Below are positions 1 to 5,062 of a DNA stretch of 5,062 bases, piece after piece. Position numbers and translations under genes: made by a program. Source of the DNA: Thermoplasmatota archaeon (lineage in GTDB: Archaea > Thermoplasmatota > Thermoplasmata > RBG-16-68-12 > JAGMCJ01); contig JAJISH010000172.1 in the NCBI GenBank assembly GCA_022848825.1, positions 1 through 5,062 on the forward strand, in the 5' to 3' direction. The notes below the pieces were generated by a model that was not told the origin of the DNA, made no database searches, and worked only from the letters and a program-made list of their open reading frames with translations. Position 1 is the stretch's first letter. Each line of letters opens with the position of its first letter.

Positions 1-371
1 GGCGGCTCAGCAAGGCTTGTGTTTTCCAAGGTTACATTGCCTGGATCCACGGTCAGATTGACATTGTAGAAGCCAGTTCCTTGAAGGAAGTCGCCCAGAG
101 AGGTGTCCGTGAACAGACTGCCTTCCCGCTGGAGCGTGACATTACTGGGAGCGAGGCTCAGATTCTGACTTGTGTAGTTAGCCGGGTCCTGGAAGGACCA
201 CACGGCAGTGGTTGTTCCATTTCCATTGTCCGTCACAGAAGGATCGGCATTAACACCCCAGCCAGACGCAAGCAGGCTGAATACCATCACGAAGAGGAAC
301 GCCCGTGTCAGTTCAGCATTGCTCACTCGTAATATGTGGCACTCATACCGTCTTCTAGACGTCCTTTTCAC
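1..371 (-). CDS. Secreted, sequon-rich surface protein, N-terminal part (cut by left edge)
   Basis: This minus-strand frame is open from a GTG at 371 to the window edge: 123 codons with no stop. The start was chosen because GGAGG (382-378) lies 6 nt upstream. A second in-frame GTG at 326 would give a shorter, more typical signal peptide. From the first start, residues 1-23 are basic (KRTSRRR), about 24-35 are hydrophobic (AFLFVMVFSLLA), and a likely signal peptidase site follows VNA at about residue 42. The mature part is rich in Asn, Thr, Ser and Leu, looks beta-strand-like, and carries seven N-X-S/T sequons in about 80 residues. I recognise no family. It is probably an exported, glycosylated cell-surface protein. 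Asparagine is mostly AAT here, against mostly AAC in pheT. The C-terminal part, including any anchor or repeat domain, is outside the window. Confidence 0.75.
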   Translation of the reverse strand, partial: MKRTSRRRYECHILRVSNAELTRAFLFVMVFSLLASGWGVNADPSVTDNGNGTTTAVWSFQDPANYTSQNLSLAPSNVTLQREGSLFTDTSLGDFLQGTGFYNVNLTVDPGNVTLENTSLAEP

Positions 372-377
372 AATCTG

Positions 378-382
378 CCTCC
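378..382 (-). promoter_or_regulatory. Shine-Dalgarno site of the secreted-protein gene
   Basis: The minus strand reads GGAGG, 6 nt before the GTG at 371. This matches the archaeal anti-Shine-Dalgarno sequence at good spacing. It is the main reason for preferring this start over the GTG at 326, which has no comparable motif. Confidence 0.65.
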
Positions 383-428
383 GTAAGTGAGCCAGTGCTG
401 TGCTATGCTCAATCATTCGCCTGATTCC

Positions 429-435
429 GATAAAA
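429..435 (-). promoter_or_regulatory. Possible TATA box for the leftward secreted-protein gene
   Basis: The minus strand reads TTTTATC here, in an otherwise mixed region. A TATA box centred near 432 would place transcription initiation around 405, giving a leader of about 34 nt that contains the GGAGG site. The match to the archaeal TATA consensus is only fair, so this is a candidate. Confidence 0.3.
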
Positions 436-447
436 CCTTGAGTCTAA

Positions 448-467
448 GATTATCCGACGTGATAATC
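448..467. promoter_or_regulatory. Perfect inverted repeat in divergent intergenic region, candidate operator
   Basis: GATTATC and GATAATC form perfect 7-bp arms around a 6-bp spacer. This is the size and shape of a site for a dimeric regulator. A further GATAA lies at 474-478. The site is just upstream of the possible leftward TATA box and about 70 bp upstream of the pheT TATA box, so it more likely concerns the secreted-protein gene. Which protein binds, if any, cannot be told from the sequence. With 193 bp of AT-richer DNA, a chance 7-bp repeat is possible. Confidence 0.35.
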
Positions 468-534
468 ATCGGAGATAACGTTCGAGGATGTCCGTTGAGA
501 TATCCCTCGGATGGCAGAATTGCACTTCTAAAGA

Positions 535-543
535 TTCATATAC
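535..543 (+). promoter_or_regulatory. TATA box of pheT, leaderless arrangement
   Basis: TTCATATAC is preceded by purine-rich AAAGA, which could serve as a BRE-like element. Its centre (about 538-539) is 26-27 bp upstream of the pheT ATG at 565. That is the usual archaeal distance from TATA box to transcription start, so the mRNA would begin at or next to the start codon. The absence of any Shine-Dalgarno motif in the preceding 20 nt fits this reading. Confidence 0.55.
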
Positions 544-564
544 CATCGAACCGTTTTCGAGACG

Positions 565-2184
565 ATGCCAGTCATCACGCTAGACTACGGTGACCTCATC
601 TCCCTCATCGGCCAGGATGTCCCGATGGACGAGCTCCTGGAGAGAATCCCAATGCTCGGAGCCTCCCTGGAGGGGGTAGAGGGCAATGAGATGAGCGTGG
701 AGTTCTTCCCGAACAGGCCTGACCTCTATTCGGTCGAAGGGGTCGCCAGAGCCCTCAGGGGGTTTCTGAGCTTCGAGAAGGGGCTTGCCCATTACCCGAC
801 GGAGGACTCAGGGATCGACTTCATAGTCGACAAGAGCGTGATAGACGTCCGCCCGCACGCCGTTGGAGGCGTCGTGAGGGGCGTCGAGATGACGGACGAG
901 CTTGTGAAATCCCTGATGGACATGCAGGAGAAGCTTCACCTCACGCTAGGCAGGAAGAGGAGAAAGGTCTCGGTCGGCGTTCATGACATGGACAACGTGG
1001 TCCCGCCCTTCACGTACATGGGCGTCCCGCCGGAGGAGAGGACGTTCTTCCCGCTCCAGGGCACGCGGGAGATGAACATGTCCGAGATCCTGCGCGAGCA
1101 TCCGAAGGGCGTCGACTACGCGTACATCCTCGAAGGAAAGGACAAGTACCCGCTGATAGTCGACAAGAACGACGAGGTGCTTTCGTTCCCGCCAATCATC
1201 AACGGGATTGCGACGACGGTCACAGAGGAGACCACGAACCTCTTTCTCGACGTCACGGGCCTGGACTACGAGGCCGTCCACACGACGCTCGTTATCGTGG
1301 CCACTGCCTTGGCCGAAAGGGGCGGGAAGCTTCAGACGGTCAACCTTCACACACCGGAGGGCGACAGGACCACACCTGACCTGACTCCGAAGACGAGGGT
1401 CCTGAACAGGGTGTACGCGAACAAGCTCATAGGGGTCGACCTCAGCCCGGAAGAGACGGTGGACTGCCTCGAAAGGATGAGGTTCGCCTGCAATGTCACG
1501 GGCGAGGACATAGAGGTCCAGATACCCGCCTACAGGAACGACATCATCCACCCCGCGGACCTCGTGGAGGACGTGGCCATTGCGTACGGATACGAGAGGA
1601 TCGAGCCGCAATCGCCCAGGGCGACGACGACGGGGAGCCTGATAAGGTTCAACGAGGCCTGCAACTCGCTGCGCAACCTGATGATAGGATATGGCTACAC
1701 GGAGGCGAGCACGCTCAGCCTGGTCGGCGCTGATAACCGGGAGGAGGGGGTCGAGCACGTGAAGCTGATGCATCCCATAACGACGGAGCAGTCGTCCCTG
1801 AGGACGTCCCTCCTTCCTTCCCTGATGGCTCTTCTAAGGGCGAACAGGCATCACGAACTCCCGCAGAGGTTCTTCGAGGCGGGGGATGTCGTGATAGAAG
1901 CCAAGAACGTGAGGAAACTGGCGGGCGTGTCGATCCACGCGAAGGCGGGCTTCACCGAGGTCAAGTCCCTCGTCCAGAGCCTTCTTCGCGACCTGGGGCA
2001 CGAGATGAAGATAGAGCCGCGAAAGGACGGCCTGTTCATCAGGGGCCGGGCAGCGTCTGTTGTCAGAGGAGGAGAGGAGATCGGCAAGTTCGGAGAGATA
2101 ACGCCTGACGTGATCGACAAGTACGAGCTGGGCTACCCGGTCGTTGGCTTCGAGCTCGACCTTCCCTCACTGTTGGCCGACTGA
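565..2184 (+). CDS. pheT: Phenylalanyl-tRNA synthetase beta subunit
   Basis: PheT is the beta chain of cytoplasmic (alphabeta)2 PheRS, which charges tRNA-Phe; the beta chain binds tRNA and hydrolyses mis-charged Tyr-tRNA-Phe. At 539 aa it has the archaeal/eukaryotic length, lacking the extra bacterial N-terminal tRNA-binding and C-terminal anticodon-binding domains. Visible blocks are an N-terminal B1-like domain with [18 protein letters not shown] (about 47-65), a B3/B4 editing domain (about 95-255, including [25 protein letters not shown]), a B5 domain (about 276-350, with [24 protein letters not shown]), and the catalytic-like core (355-539, with [32 protein letters not shown] and [27 protein letters not shown] split across it). 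ATG 565 gives the expected N-terminus and fits the TATA spacing. pheS is not in the window: the upstream neighbour is divergent and the downstream neighbours are tRNAs, so pheT seems to be transcribed alone or with the tRNAs. Confidence 0.97.
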   Translation: MPVITLDYGDLISLIGQDVPMDELLERIPMLGASLEGVEGNEMSVEFFPNRPDLYSVEGVARALRGFLSFEKGLAHYPTEDSGIDFIVDKSVIDVRPHAVGGVVRGVEMTDELVKSLMDMQEKLHLTLGRKRRKVSVGVHDMDNVVPPFTYMGVPPEERTFFPLQGTREMNMSEILREHPKGVDYAYILEGKDKYPLIVDKNDEVLSFPPIINGIATTVTEETTNLFLDVTGLDYEAVHTTLVIVATALAERGGKLQTVNLHTPEGDRTTPDLTPKTRVLNRVYANKLIGVDLSPEETVDCLERMRFACNVTGEDIEVQIPAYRNDIIHPADLVEDVAIAYGYERIEPQSPRATTTGSLIRFNEACNSLRNLMIGYGYTEASTLSLVGADNREEGVEHVKLMHPITTEQSSLRTSLLPSLMALLRANRHHELPQRFFEAGDVVIEAKNVRKLAGVSIHAKAGFTEVKSLVQSLLRDLGHEMKIEPRKDGLFIRGRAASVVRGGEEIGKFGEITPDVIDKYELGYPVVGFELDLPSLLAD

Positions 2185-2194
2185 GGCAAAAGAT

Positions 2195-2204
2195 TCAATT
2201 ATCA
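2195..2204 (+). promoter_or_regulatory. Possible TATA box for the tRNA-Ser/tRNA-Leu pair
   Basis: TCAATTATCA lies in the 40-nt gap between the pheT stop and tRNA-Ser. It is centred about 25-26 bp upstream of the mature tRNA 5' end, so it could start a tRNA transcript with almost no leader. The same pyrimidine-rich stretch (2199-2220) could instead help terminate pheT transcription. Neither is certain. Confidence 0.35.
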
Positions 2205-2224
2205 TTTCTCATTCCCTATCCTGA

Positions 2225-2311
2225 GCTGAGGTAGCTAAGCCCGGACCAAGGCGCCGGCCTTGAGAGTCGGTGGTGCACTGCACCGCGGGAGTTCGAATCT
2301 CCCCCTCAGCG
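2225..2311 (+). tRNA. tRNA-Ser(TGA)
   Basis: The acceptor arms GCTGAGG (2225-2231) and CCTCAGC (2304-2310) pair perfectly. The anticodon stem is CCGGC/GTCGG (2254-2258, 2266-2270) with loop CTTGAGA; the anticodon TGA (2261-2263) reads UCA and, by wobble, other UCN serine codons. The long variable arm GGTGC-ACT-GCACC (2272-2284) is the class II feature recognised by SerRS. The T-arm is GGGAG-TTCGAAT-CTCCC (2287-2303). The discriminator is G (2311), as expected for serine tRNA. No CCA is encoded and no intron is visible. Confidence 0.96.
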
Positions 2312-2318
2312 TGCAGAA

Positions 2319-2403
2319 GCGAGGGTAGCCAAGCCTGGTCAACGGCGCTAGGTTGAGGGCCTAGTCCTGCAGAGGTCCTTGGGTTCGAATCCCAACCCTC
2401 GCA
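2319..2403 (+). tRNA. tRNA-Leu(GAG)
   Basis: The acceptor arms GCGAGGG (2319-2325) and CCCTCGC (2396-2402) pair perfectly, with discriminator A (2403), the leucine identity base. The anticodon stem CTAGG/CCTAG (2348-2352, 2360-2364) encloses loop TTGAGGG, giving anticodon GAG (2355-2357), which reads CUC and CUU. The variable region (2365-2378) is long with a short CCT/AGG stem, as in class II tRNAs. The T-arm is TTGGG-TTCGAAT-CCCAA (2379-2395). There is no encoded CCA and no intron. It lies 7 nt after tRNA-Ser, so the two are probably co-transcribed and separated by RNase P and tRNase Z. Confidence 0.96.
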
Positions 2404-2456
2404 CTCCTTCTGGACGCGCTCGATCAGGCCGCCAGATTGACGTGCATTTGCTCACG

Positions 2457-2466
2457 TTTATATATC
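2457..2466 (+). promoter_or_regulatory. Strong TATA box of asnA
   Basis: TTTATATATC is a near-ideal archaeal TATA box in GC-rich surroundings. Its centre (about 2461.5) predicts transcription initiation near 2488, only a few bases before the ATG at 2492 and about 50 nt before the alternative ATG at 2540. It separates asnA from the tRNA pair as an independent transcription unit. The preceding 2404-2456 holds nothing else I can recognise. Confidence 0.75.
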
Positions 2467-2491
2467 CCAGCAGCATTGCTTCGAGAGGACC

Positions 2492-3670
2492 ATGGCCACG
2501 CTGCCCAGAGTGGTCAAAGACAACAAGGAGATGAGTGCGATGACAGACAAGAAAGCGGACCTCGCCGGTCCCGGCATCGGAGACTACGCCGAGCTAGAGA
2601 AGATCCTGCCGCAGGACTACAGCCCTCTGCTGACGCCAAAGGAGACGCAGAAGGCCATTTTCGCGATGAAGAGCTACATCGAGGAGGGGCTGTGCAAGGA
2701 GCTCAACCTGATGATGGTCTCGGTCCCGCTCATCGTGGACGTCAAGAGCGGTGTGAACGACGACTTGGACCGTGACGGCTCGCGGTCCCCGATACAGTTC
2801 CACATCTCCAATGACTATGACAAGAACCCGATTGATGCTCAGATAGTGCAGGCTGCGACGAAATGGAAGCGCGTCGCGCTGAAGCAGTTCGACATGCAGG
2901 TCGGCGAGGGCATCTGCACGGACATGCACGCGGTGCGGAAGGACTACTTCCTCGACCACGACCACAGCGCCTACGTGGACCAGTGGGATTGGGAGATGGT
3001 GATCTCCGATGAACACCGGAACCTGGCGTTCCTGACGGACATCGTGGAGAAGATCTGGAAGGTCCTCAAGGGCGCTGAGACGCACGTCCAGGAGATGTTC
3101 CCGCAGCTGGTGACGGACAAGTACCCCAGCCTGCCGGAGAAGCTCAAGTTCCTGCATGCCGAGGAGATCCTCGAGAGATATCCTGACCTCCCGCGAAAGC
3201 AGCGCGAGACGGATATCCTGCAGGAATACCCCGCAGTGTTCATCTACGGCATCGGCTGGCCGCTCGAGGACGGCTATCCGCACGAGATGAGGGCCGCGGA
3301 CTACGACGACTGGGTCACGGAGACCATGTCCAAGGACGGGAAACCCATGCATGGGCTGAACGGCGACATACTCGTCTGGAACCCCGTGACCAAGCGGAGG
3401 CACGAGCTGACGTCCATGGGGATCCGCGTGAACCCGGAGACGCTCAGGCAGCAGCTGGAGATGTCCGGACAGCTGGACTTCTTGGAGCTTCCGTACCATC
3501 AGGGGATACTGAACGGCGAGCTCCCGCTAAGCGTCGGCGGCGGGATAGGACAGTCCCGCACGTACATGCTCCTGCTCAAGATGGCCCATCTGGGAGAGGT
3601 GAGCGTCAGCGTCTGGCCGAAGATACTGAAGGACATGTGCGCGAAGAAGCAGATTTTCGTTCTTGAATGA
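2492..3670 (+). CDS. asnA: Aspartate-ammonia ligase (asparagine synthetase A)
   Basis: AsnA makes asparagine from aspartate, ammonia and ATP through a beta-aspartyl-AMP intermediate. It is a cytoplasmic enzyme related to the class II Asp/Asn-tRNA synthetase catalytic domain. Diagnostic motifs run the whole length: GVNDDL (87-92, whose Asp90 aligns by eye with E. coli AsnA Asp46), KWKR (124-127), VGEG (137-140), YVDQWDWE (161-168), the RYPDL region (229-233), RAADYDDW (267-274), GLNGDILVWNP (288-298), SMGIRV (308-313) and the motif-3-like GGGIGQSR (349-356). E. coli AsnA has 330 residues; here similarity begins around residue 46, so the ATG at 2492 leaves an N-terminal extension of about 40 residues. 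That start was kept because the TATA box predicts near-leaderless transcription. ATG 2540 (376 aa), preceded by AAGGAG with 9-nt spacing, is a real alternative. Full length with an intact active site. Confidence 0.95.
   Translation: MATLPRVVKDNKEMSAMTDKKADLAGPGIGDYAELEKILPQDYSPLLTPKETQKAIFAMKSYIEEGLCKELNLMMVSVPLIVDVKSGVNDDLDRDGSRSPIQFHISNDYDKNPIDAQIVQAATKWKRVALKQFDMQVGEGICTDMHAVRKDYFLDHDHSAYVDQWDWEMVISDEHRNLAFLTDIVEKIWKVLKGAETHVQEMFPQLVTDKYPSLPEKLKFLHAEEILERYPDLPRKQRETDILQEYPAVFIYGIGWPLEDGYPHEMRAADYDDWVTETMSKDGKPMHGLNGDILVWNPVTKRRHELTSMGIRVNPETLRQQLEMSGQLDFLELPYHQGILNGELPLSVGGGIGQSRTYMLLLKMAHLGEVSVSVWPKILKDMCAKKQIFVLE
2525..2530 (+). promoter_or_regulatory. Shine-Dalgarno-like AAGGAG inside the asnA 5' end
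   Basis: AAGGAG abuts an in-frame ATG at 2531 and lies 9 nt before an in-frame ATG at 2540. It could direct initiation at 2540 on a leadered transcript, giving a 376-aa AsnA with a shorter N-terminal extension. It could equally be ordinary Lys-Glu coding sequence. Confidence 0.3.
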
Positions 3671-3672
3671 TA

Positions 3673-3692
3673 GCTCGATCCGTTTCTCGAGC
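3673..3692 (+). terminator. Possible hairpin terminator after asnA
   Basis: GCTCGA and TCGAGC form a 6-bp stem around an 8-nt loop, 2 nt after the asnA stop codon. It is followed by the T-richer GAGTATTTCATT. The stem is short and the T run is interrupted, so termination is only a possibility. It would nevertheless suit separate transcription of asnA and the radical SAM operon. Confidence 0.3.
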
Positions 3693-3696
3693 GAGT

Positions 3697-3707
3697 ATTT
3701 CATTAAG
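3697..3707 (+). promoter_or_regulatory. Possible TATA box of the radical SAM-ligase operon
   Basis: TATTTCATTAA is the most AT-rich stretch in the 104-nt gap between asnA and the proposed radical SAM start. It would place a transcription start near 3728-3730 and a leader of about 45 nt containing the GGGGA motif at 3764-3768, 6 nt before ATG 3775. It is a weak consensus match, and read-through from asnA is also possible. Confidence 0.3.
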
Positions 3708-3774
3708 CTCAATGCCATTTCCGTGTCTGACACAACGAGCAACACCCGGTGTGCGTTGTTCACGGGGACGACTC

Positions 3775-4710
3775 ATGAAGGTCAGAGTAGCCACAGGAAC
3801 CGCGATCCACCTCGGGCTGAGGAGGGGCAAGCTGCCTTCCAGACCAACGACGGCCCATCTCCTGACGCCTGGCAAGTGCACCTTTGACTGCGCATACTGC
3901 ACCAAGGCGAGATCCAGCGTTTCGAACCCTGATTTCATGTGCCGGATAACATGGCCCGCTCATTCGGAACGGCACGTGTGGGACGCCCTCGAGGAGACGT
4001 CATCAGCCTTCACGAGGATATGCATCCAGGTCGTCAACGGCCCGGGCTGCTTCGAGACCGCGAAGAGATGGACCCGAGAGGCCAAGAGCCGGTGCGACCT
4101 TCCCGTGAGCGTTGAGGCACGGGTGAACAACCCGAGCGACGTGGCGGGACTCCTGAGAGAGGGCGCCGACTGCGTAGGCCTGCCGCTCGATGTCGCGTCC
4201 GAGAGACTGCATCCGGTCCTGAGGGGAGGCCGACTCGATGAGGCTCTGGAGCTGACACTGTCATCCGCAGACTCCTTTCCGGGAAGGATAAGTACGCACA
4301 TCATTGTGGGCCTGGGAGAGACCGACGAGGAGATGGTCGATGTCTCCCGGAGAGTGTTGGAGAAGGATGTACCGCTCGCCCTGTTCGCTTTCACACCGTG
4401 CAAGGGAACCAGGCTGGAGAACAGAGACCCACCGAGCCTCAAGCGGTTCAGGAAGATACAGCTGGCAACCCACCTCATCGCAGAGGACACCGGCGCGAGG
4501 TTGGAGTTCGATCGAGCGGGAGGACTGATCCTGCCTTCCATCGAGGAAGACAACCTCATCAGTATGATGGGCAAAGCTCTTCTCACGCGGGGATGCGAGG
4601 GGTGCAACAGGCCCTTCTACAACGAGAGACCTGGATGCACGCCGTACAACTACCCAGAGACCCTCACGGAAGAACAGATTGAGGAGGAGATGCGGGTGAT
4701 ACGGAGTTGA
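3775..4710 (+). CDS. Radical SAM protein, LipS1/LipS2-type lipoyl synthase (biotin synthase-like)
   Basis: Predicted radical SAM enzyme of 311 aa. CTFDCAYC (Cys35, Cys39, Cys42) is the CX3CX2C motif that binds the 4Fe-4S cluster cleaving S-adenosylmethionine. The N-terminus (VATGTAIHLGL, then PTTAHLL), ITWP (58-61) and GLGETDEE (179-186, a SAM-binding-type glycine motif in the barrel) fit the biotin-synthase-related family that includes Thermococcus LipS1 and LipS2. Those two enzymes together insert two sulfurs into octanoyl chains to form lipoyl. A C-terminal cysteine set, GCEGC and PGC (Cys274, Cys277, Cys288), could ligate an auxiliary cluster serving as sulfur donor. An upstream in-frame ATG at 3667 overlaps the asnA stop as ATGA, but the 36 extra residues are Ser/Arg-rich and look non-conserved, so 3775 is preferred. 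The overlapping downstream lipoate ligase-family gene strongly supports a lipoyl role. I cannot tell LipS1 from LipS2 by eye; a different sulfur-insertion substrate is possible. Confidence 0.8.
   Translation: MKVRVATGTAIHLGLRRGKLPSRPTTAHLLTPGKCTFDCAYCTKARSSVSNPDFMCRITWPAHSERHVWDALEETSSAFTRICIQVVNGPGCFETAKRWTREAKSRCDLPVSVEARVNNPSDVAGLLREGADCVGLPLDVASERLHPVLRGGRLDEALELTLSSADSFPGRISTHIIVGLGETDEEMVDVSRRVLEKDVPLALFAFTPCKGTRLENRDPPSLKRFRKIQLATHLIAEDTGARLEFDRAGGLILPSIEEDNLISMMGKALLTRGCEGCNRPFYNERPGCTPYNYPETLTEEQIEEEMRVIRS
4695..4700 (+). promoter_or_regulatory. Shine-Dalgarno site of the lipoate ligase-family gene
   Basis: GGTGAT is an exact complement of the AUCACC of archaeal 16S rRNA 3' ends and lies 6 nt before TTG 4707. 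GGAGGAGA at 4683-4690 lies further upstream. This site, inside the end of the radical SAM gene, supports the unusual TTG start and translational coupling. Confidence 0.5.
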
Positions 4711-5062
4711 CGCGAACCCAAGAGGGAGACACGGAGACGGGCAAGCCGACTTGGAGGCTTCTGGAGACCGGTCATGCGGACGCTTTCCACAACATGGCCC
4801 TGGACGAGGCCATCTTGGAGGCGCGAAGGGATGGCAGGGTTCGACCCACGCTGCGACTGTACGGCTGGAGCCCACCGGCCGTCTCGATCGGGTACTTCCA
4901 GAGGCTCGATGAGGAGGTTCACACCGGGACGTGCGAGGACCTGGGAATCGACGTGGTGAGGCGCATCACCGGCGGCGGGGCGGTTCTCCACGACAAGGAG
5001 GTCACCTATTCCGTCACCGCGTCCGAGACAGATGACTTGATCCCTGGAGGCATGCTGGAGTC
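4707..5062 (+). CDS. Lipoate-protein ligase / octanoyltransferase family protein, N-terminal part (cut by right edge)
   Basis: This frame is open to the window end: 118 codons plus 2 nt. It belongs to the LplA/LipM/BirA-like transferase fold, which attaches lipoyl or octanoyl groups to a lysine on carrier domains (GcvH, 2-oxoacid dehydrogenase E2). The evidence is WRLLETG (16-22), NMALDEAI (29-36), LRLYGWSPPAVSIGYFQ (49-65) and the substrate-binding signature VVRRITGGGAVLHDKEVTYSV (split here as VVRRITGGGA at 83-92 and VLHDKEVTYSV at 93-103). The triple glycine resembles LplA ligases, while LHDKEVTYSV resembles LipM octanoyltransferases; the lysine or cysteine that would separate them lies beyond the edge. 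The only usable start is TTG 4707, because the frame is closed by TGA at 4680-4682 and the first ATG (residue 30) lies inside conserved sequence. TTG overlaps the radical SAM stop (TTGA), so the two genes are translationally coupled. Confidence 0.88.
   Translation, partial: MTRTQEGDTETGKPTWRLLETGHADAFHNMALDEAILEARRDGRVRPTLRLYGWSPPAVSIGYFQRLDEEVHTGTCEDLGIDVVRRITGGGAVLHDKEVTYSVTASETDDLIPGGMLE

Noticed and set aside
349..361. Small inverted repeat CGTCT-TCT-AGACG
   Set aside because: The 5-bp stem with a 3-nt loop lies within the first codons of the leftward gene. It is too short to call without conservation evidence.
81..593. Overlapping plus-strand reading frames of 60-83 codons at 81-332, 208-390 and 387-593
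   Set aside because: The first two lie antisense to the better-supported secreted-protein gene, which has a Shine-Dalgarno site and a signal peptide. The third spans the promoter region and the pheT start. None has a convincing ribosome site or a recognisable sequence.
946..1773. 275-codon open frame on the minus strand inside pheT
   Set aside because: It is antisense to a complete, conserved pheT. Long antisense frames are common in GC-rich archaeal genes. The translation is Arg/Val/His-rich and matches nothing I recognise.
2594..3499. 301-codon open frame on the minus strand inside asnA
   Set aside because: It is a shadow of asnA with unusual Val/Leu/His/Arg composition, no start signals and no domain features.
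3667..3774. Upstream ATG of the radical SAM gene overlapping the asnA stop (ATGA)
   Set aside because: ATGA overlaps often mark coupled genes, but the added 36 residues are Ser/Arg-rich and unlike the family, whose conserved N-terminus begins at ATG 3775. A hairpin and an AT-rich promoter-like stretch also occupy this region.
4261..4991. Minus-strand frames spanning the radical SAM/ligase junction
   Set aside because: They run antisense across two well-supported genes and have low-complexity, Arg/Pro/Ser-rich translations.

Overview
The window looks archaeal. The tRNAs have no encoded CCA. TATA-box promoters sit about 27 bp upstream of start codons (pheT, asnA). Arginine is mostly AGG/AGA. 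PheT has the short archaeal length (539 aa), and a LipS/LplA-type lipoyl-assembly pair is present. The moderately high GC and the secreted Asn/Thr-rich protein would suit a Thermoplasmatota-like or other euryarchaeal lineage, but the lineage is inferred, not shown.

Layout, left to right. (1) Positions 371 to 1, minus strand: the 5' part of a secreted protein with a Shine-Dalgarno site, a signal peptide and many N-glycosylation sequons; it runs off the left edge. (2) Positions 372-564: an AT-richer divergent intergenic region with a perfect 7-bp inverted repeat and a TATA box placed for a leaderless pheT transcript. (3) Positions 565-2184, plus strand: pheT, the phenylalanyl-tRNA synthetase beta subunit. 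(4) Positions 2225-2403: two class II tRNA genes, tRNA-Ser(TGA) and tRNA-Leu(GAG), 7 nt apart. (5) A strong TATA box, then asnA (ammonia-dependent asparagine synthetase, 2492-3670). (6) Positions 3775-4710: a radical SAM protein resembling the LipS1/LipS2 lipoyl synthases. (7) Position 4707 to the right edge: a lipoate ligase/octanoyltransferase-family protein that overlaps the radical SAM stop codon by 4 nt and is cut by the window end.

The first plus-strand block serves translation and amino-acid supply (PheRS beta, two tRNAs, Asn synthesis). The second (radical SAM plus ligase/transferase) is best read as a lipoyl-cofactor assembly operon: the LplA/LipM-like protein would attach an octanoyl or lipoyl group to a carrier lysine, and the radical SAM enzyme, probably with a partner outside the window, would insert sulfur. 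That operon is the most interesting part of the window. It is an instance of a recently described pathway rather than a wholly new system. I saw no mobile element, CRISPR array or origin.
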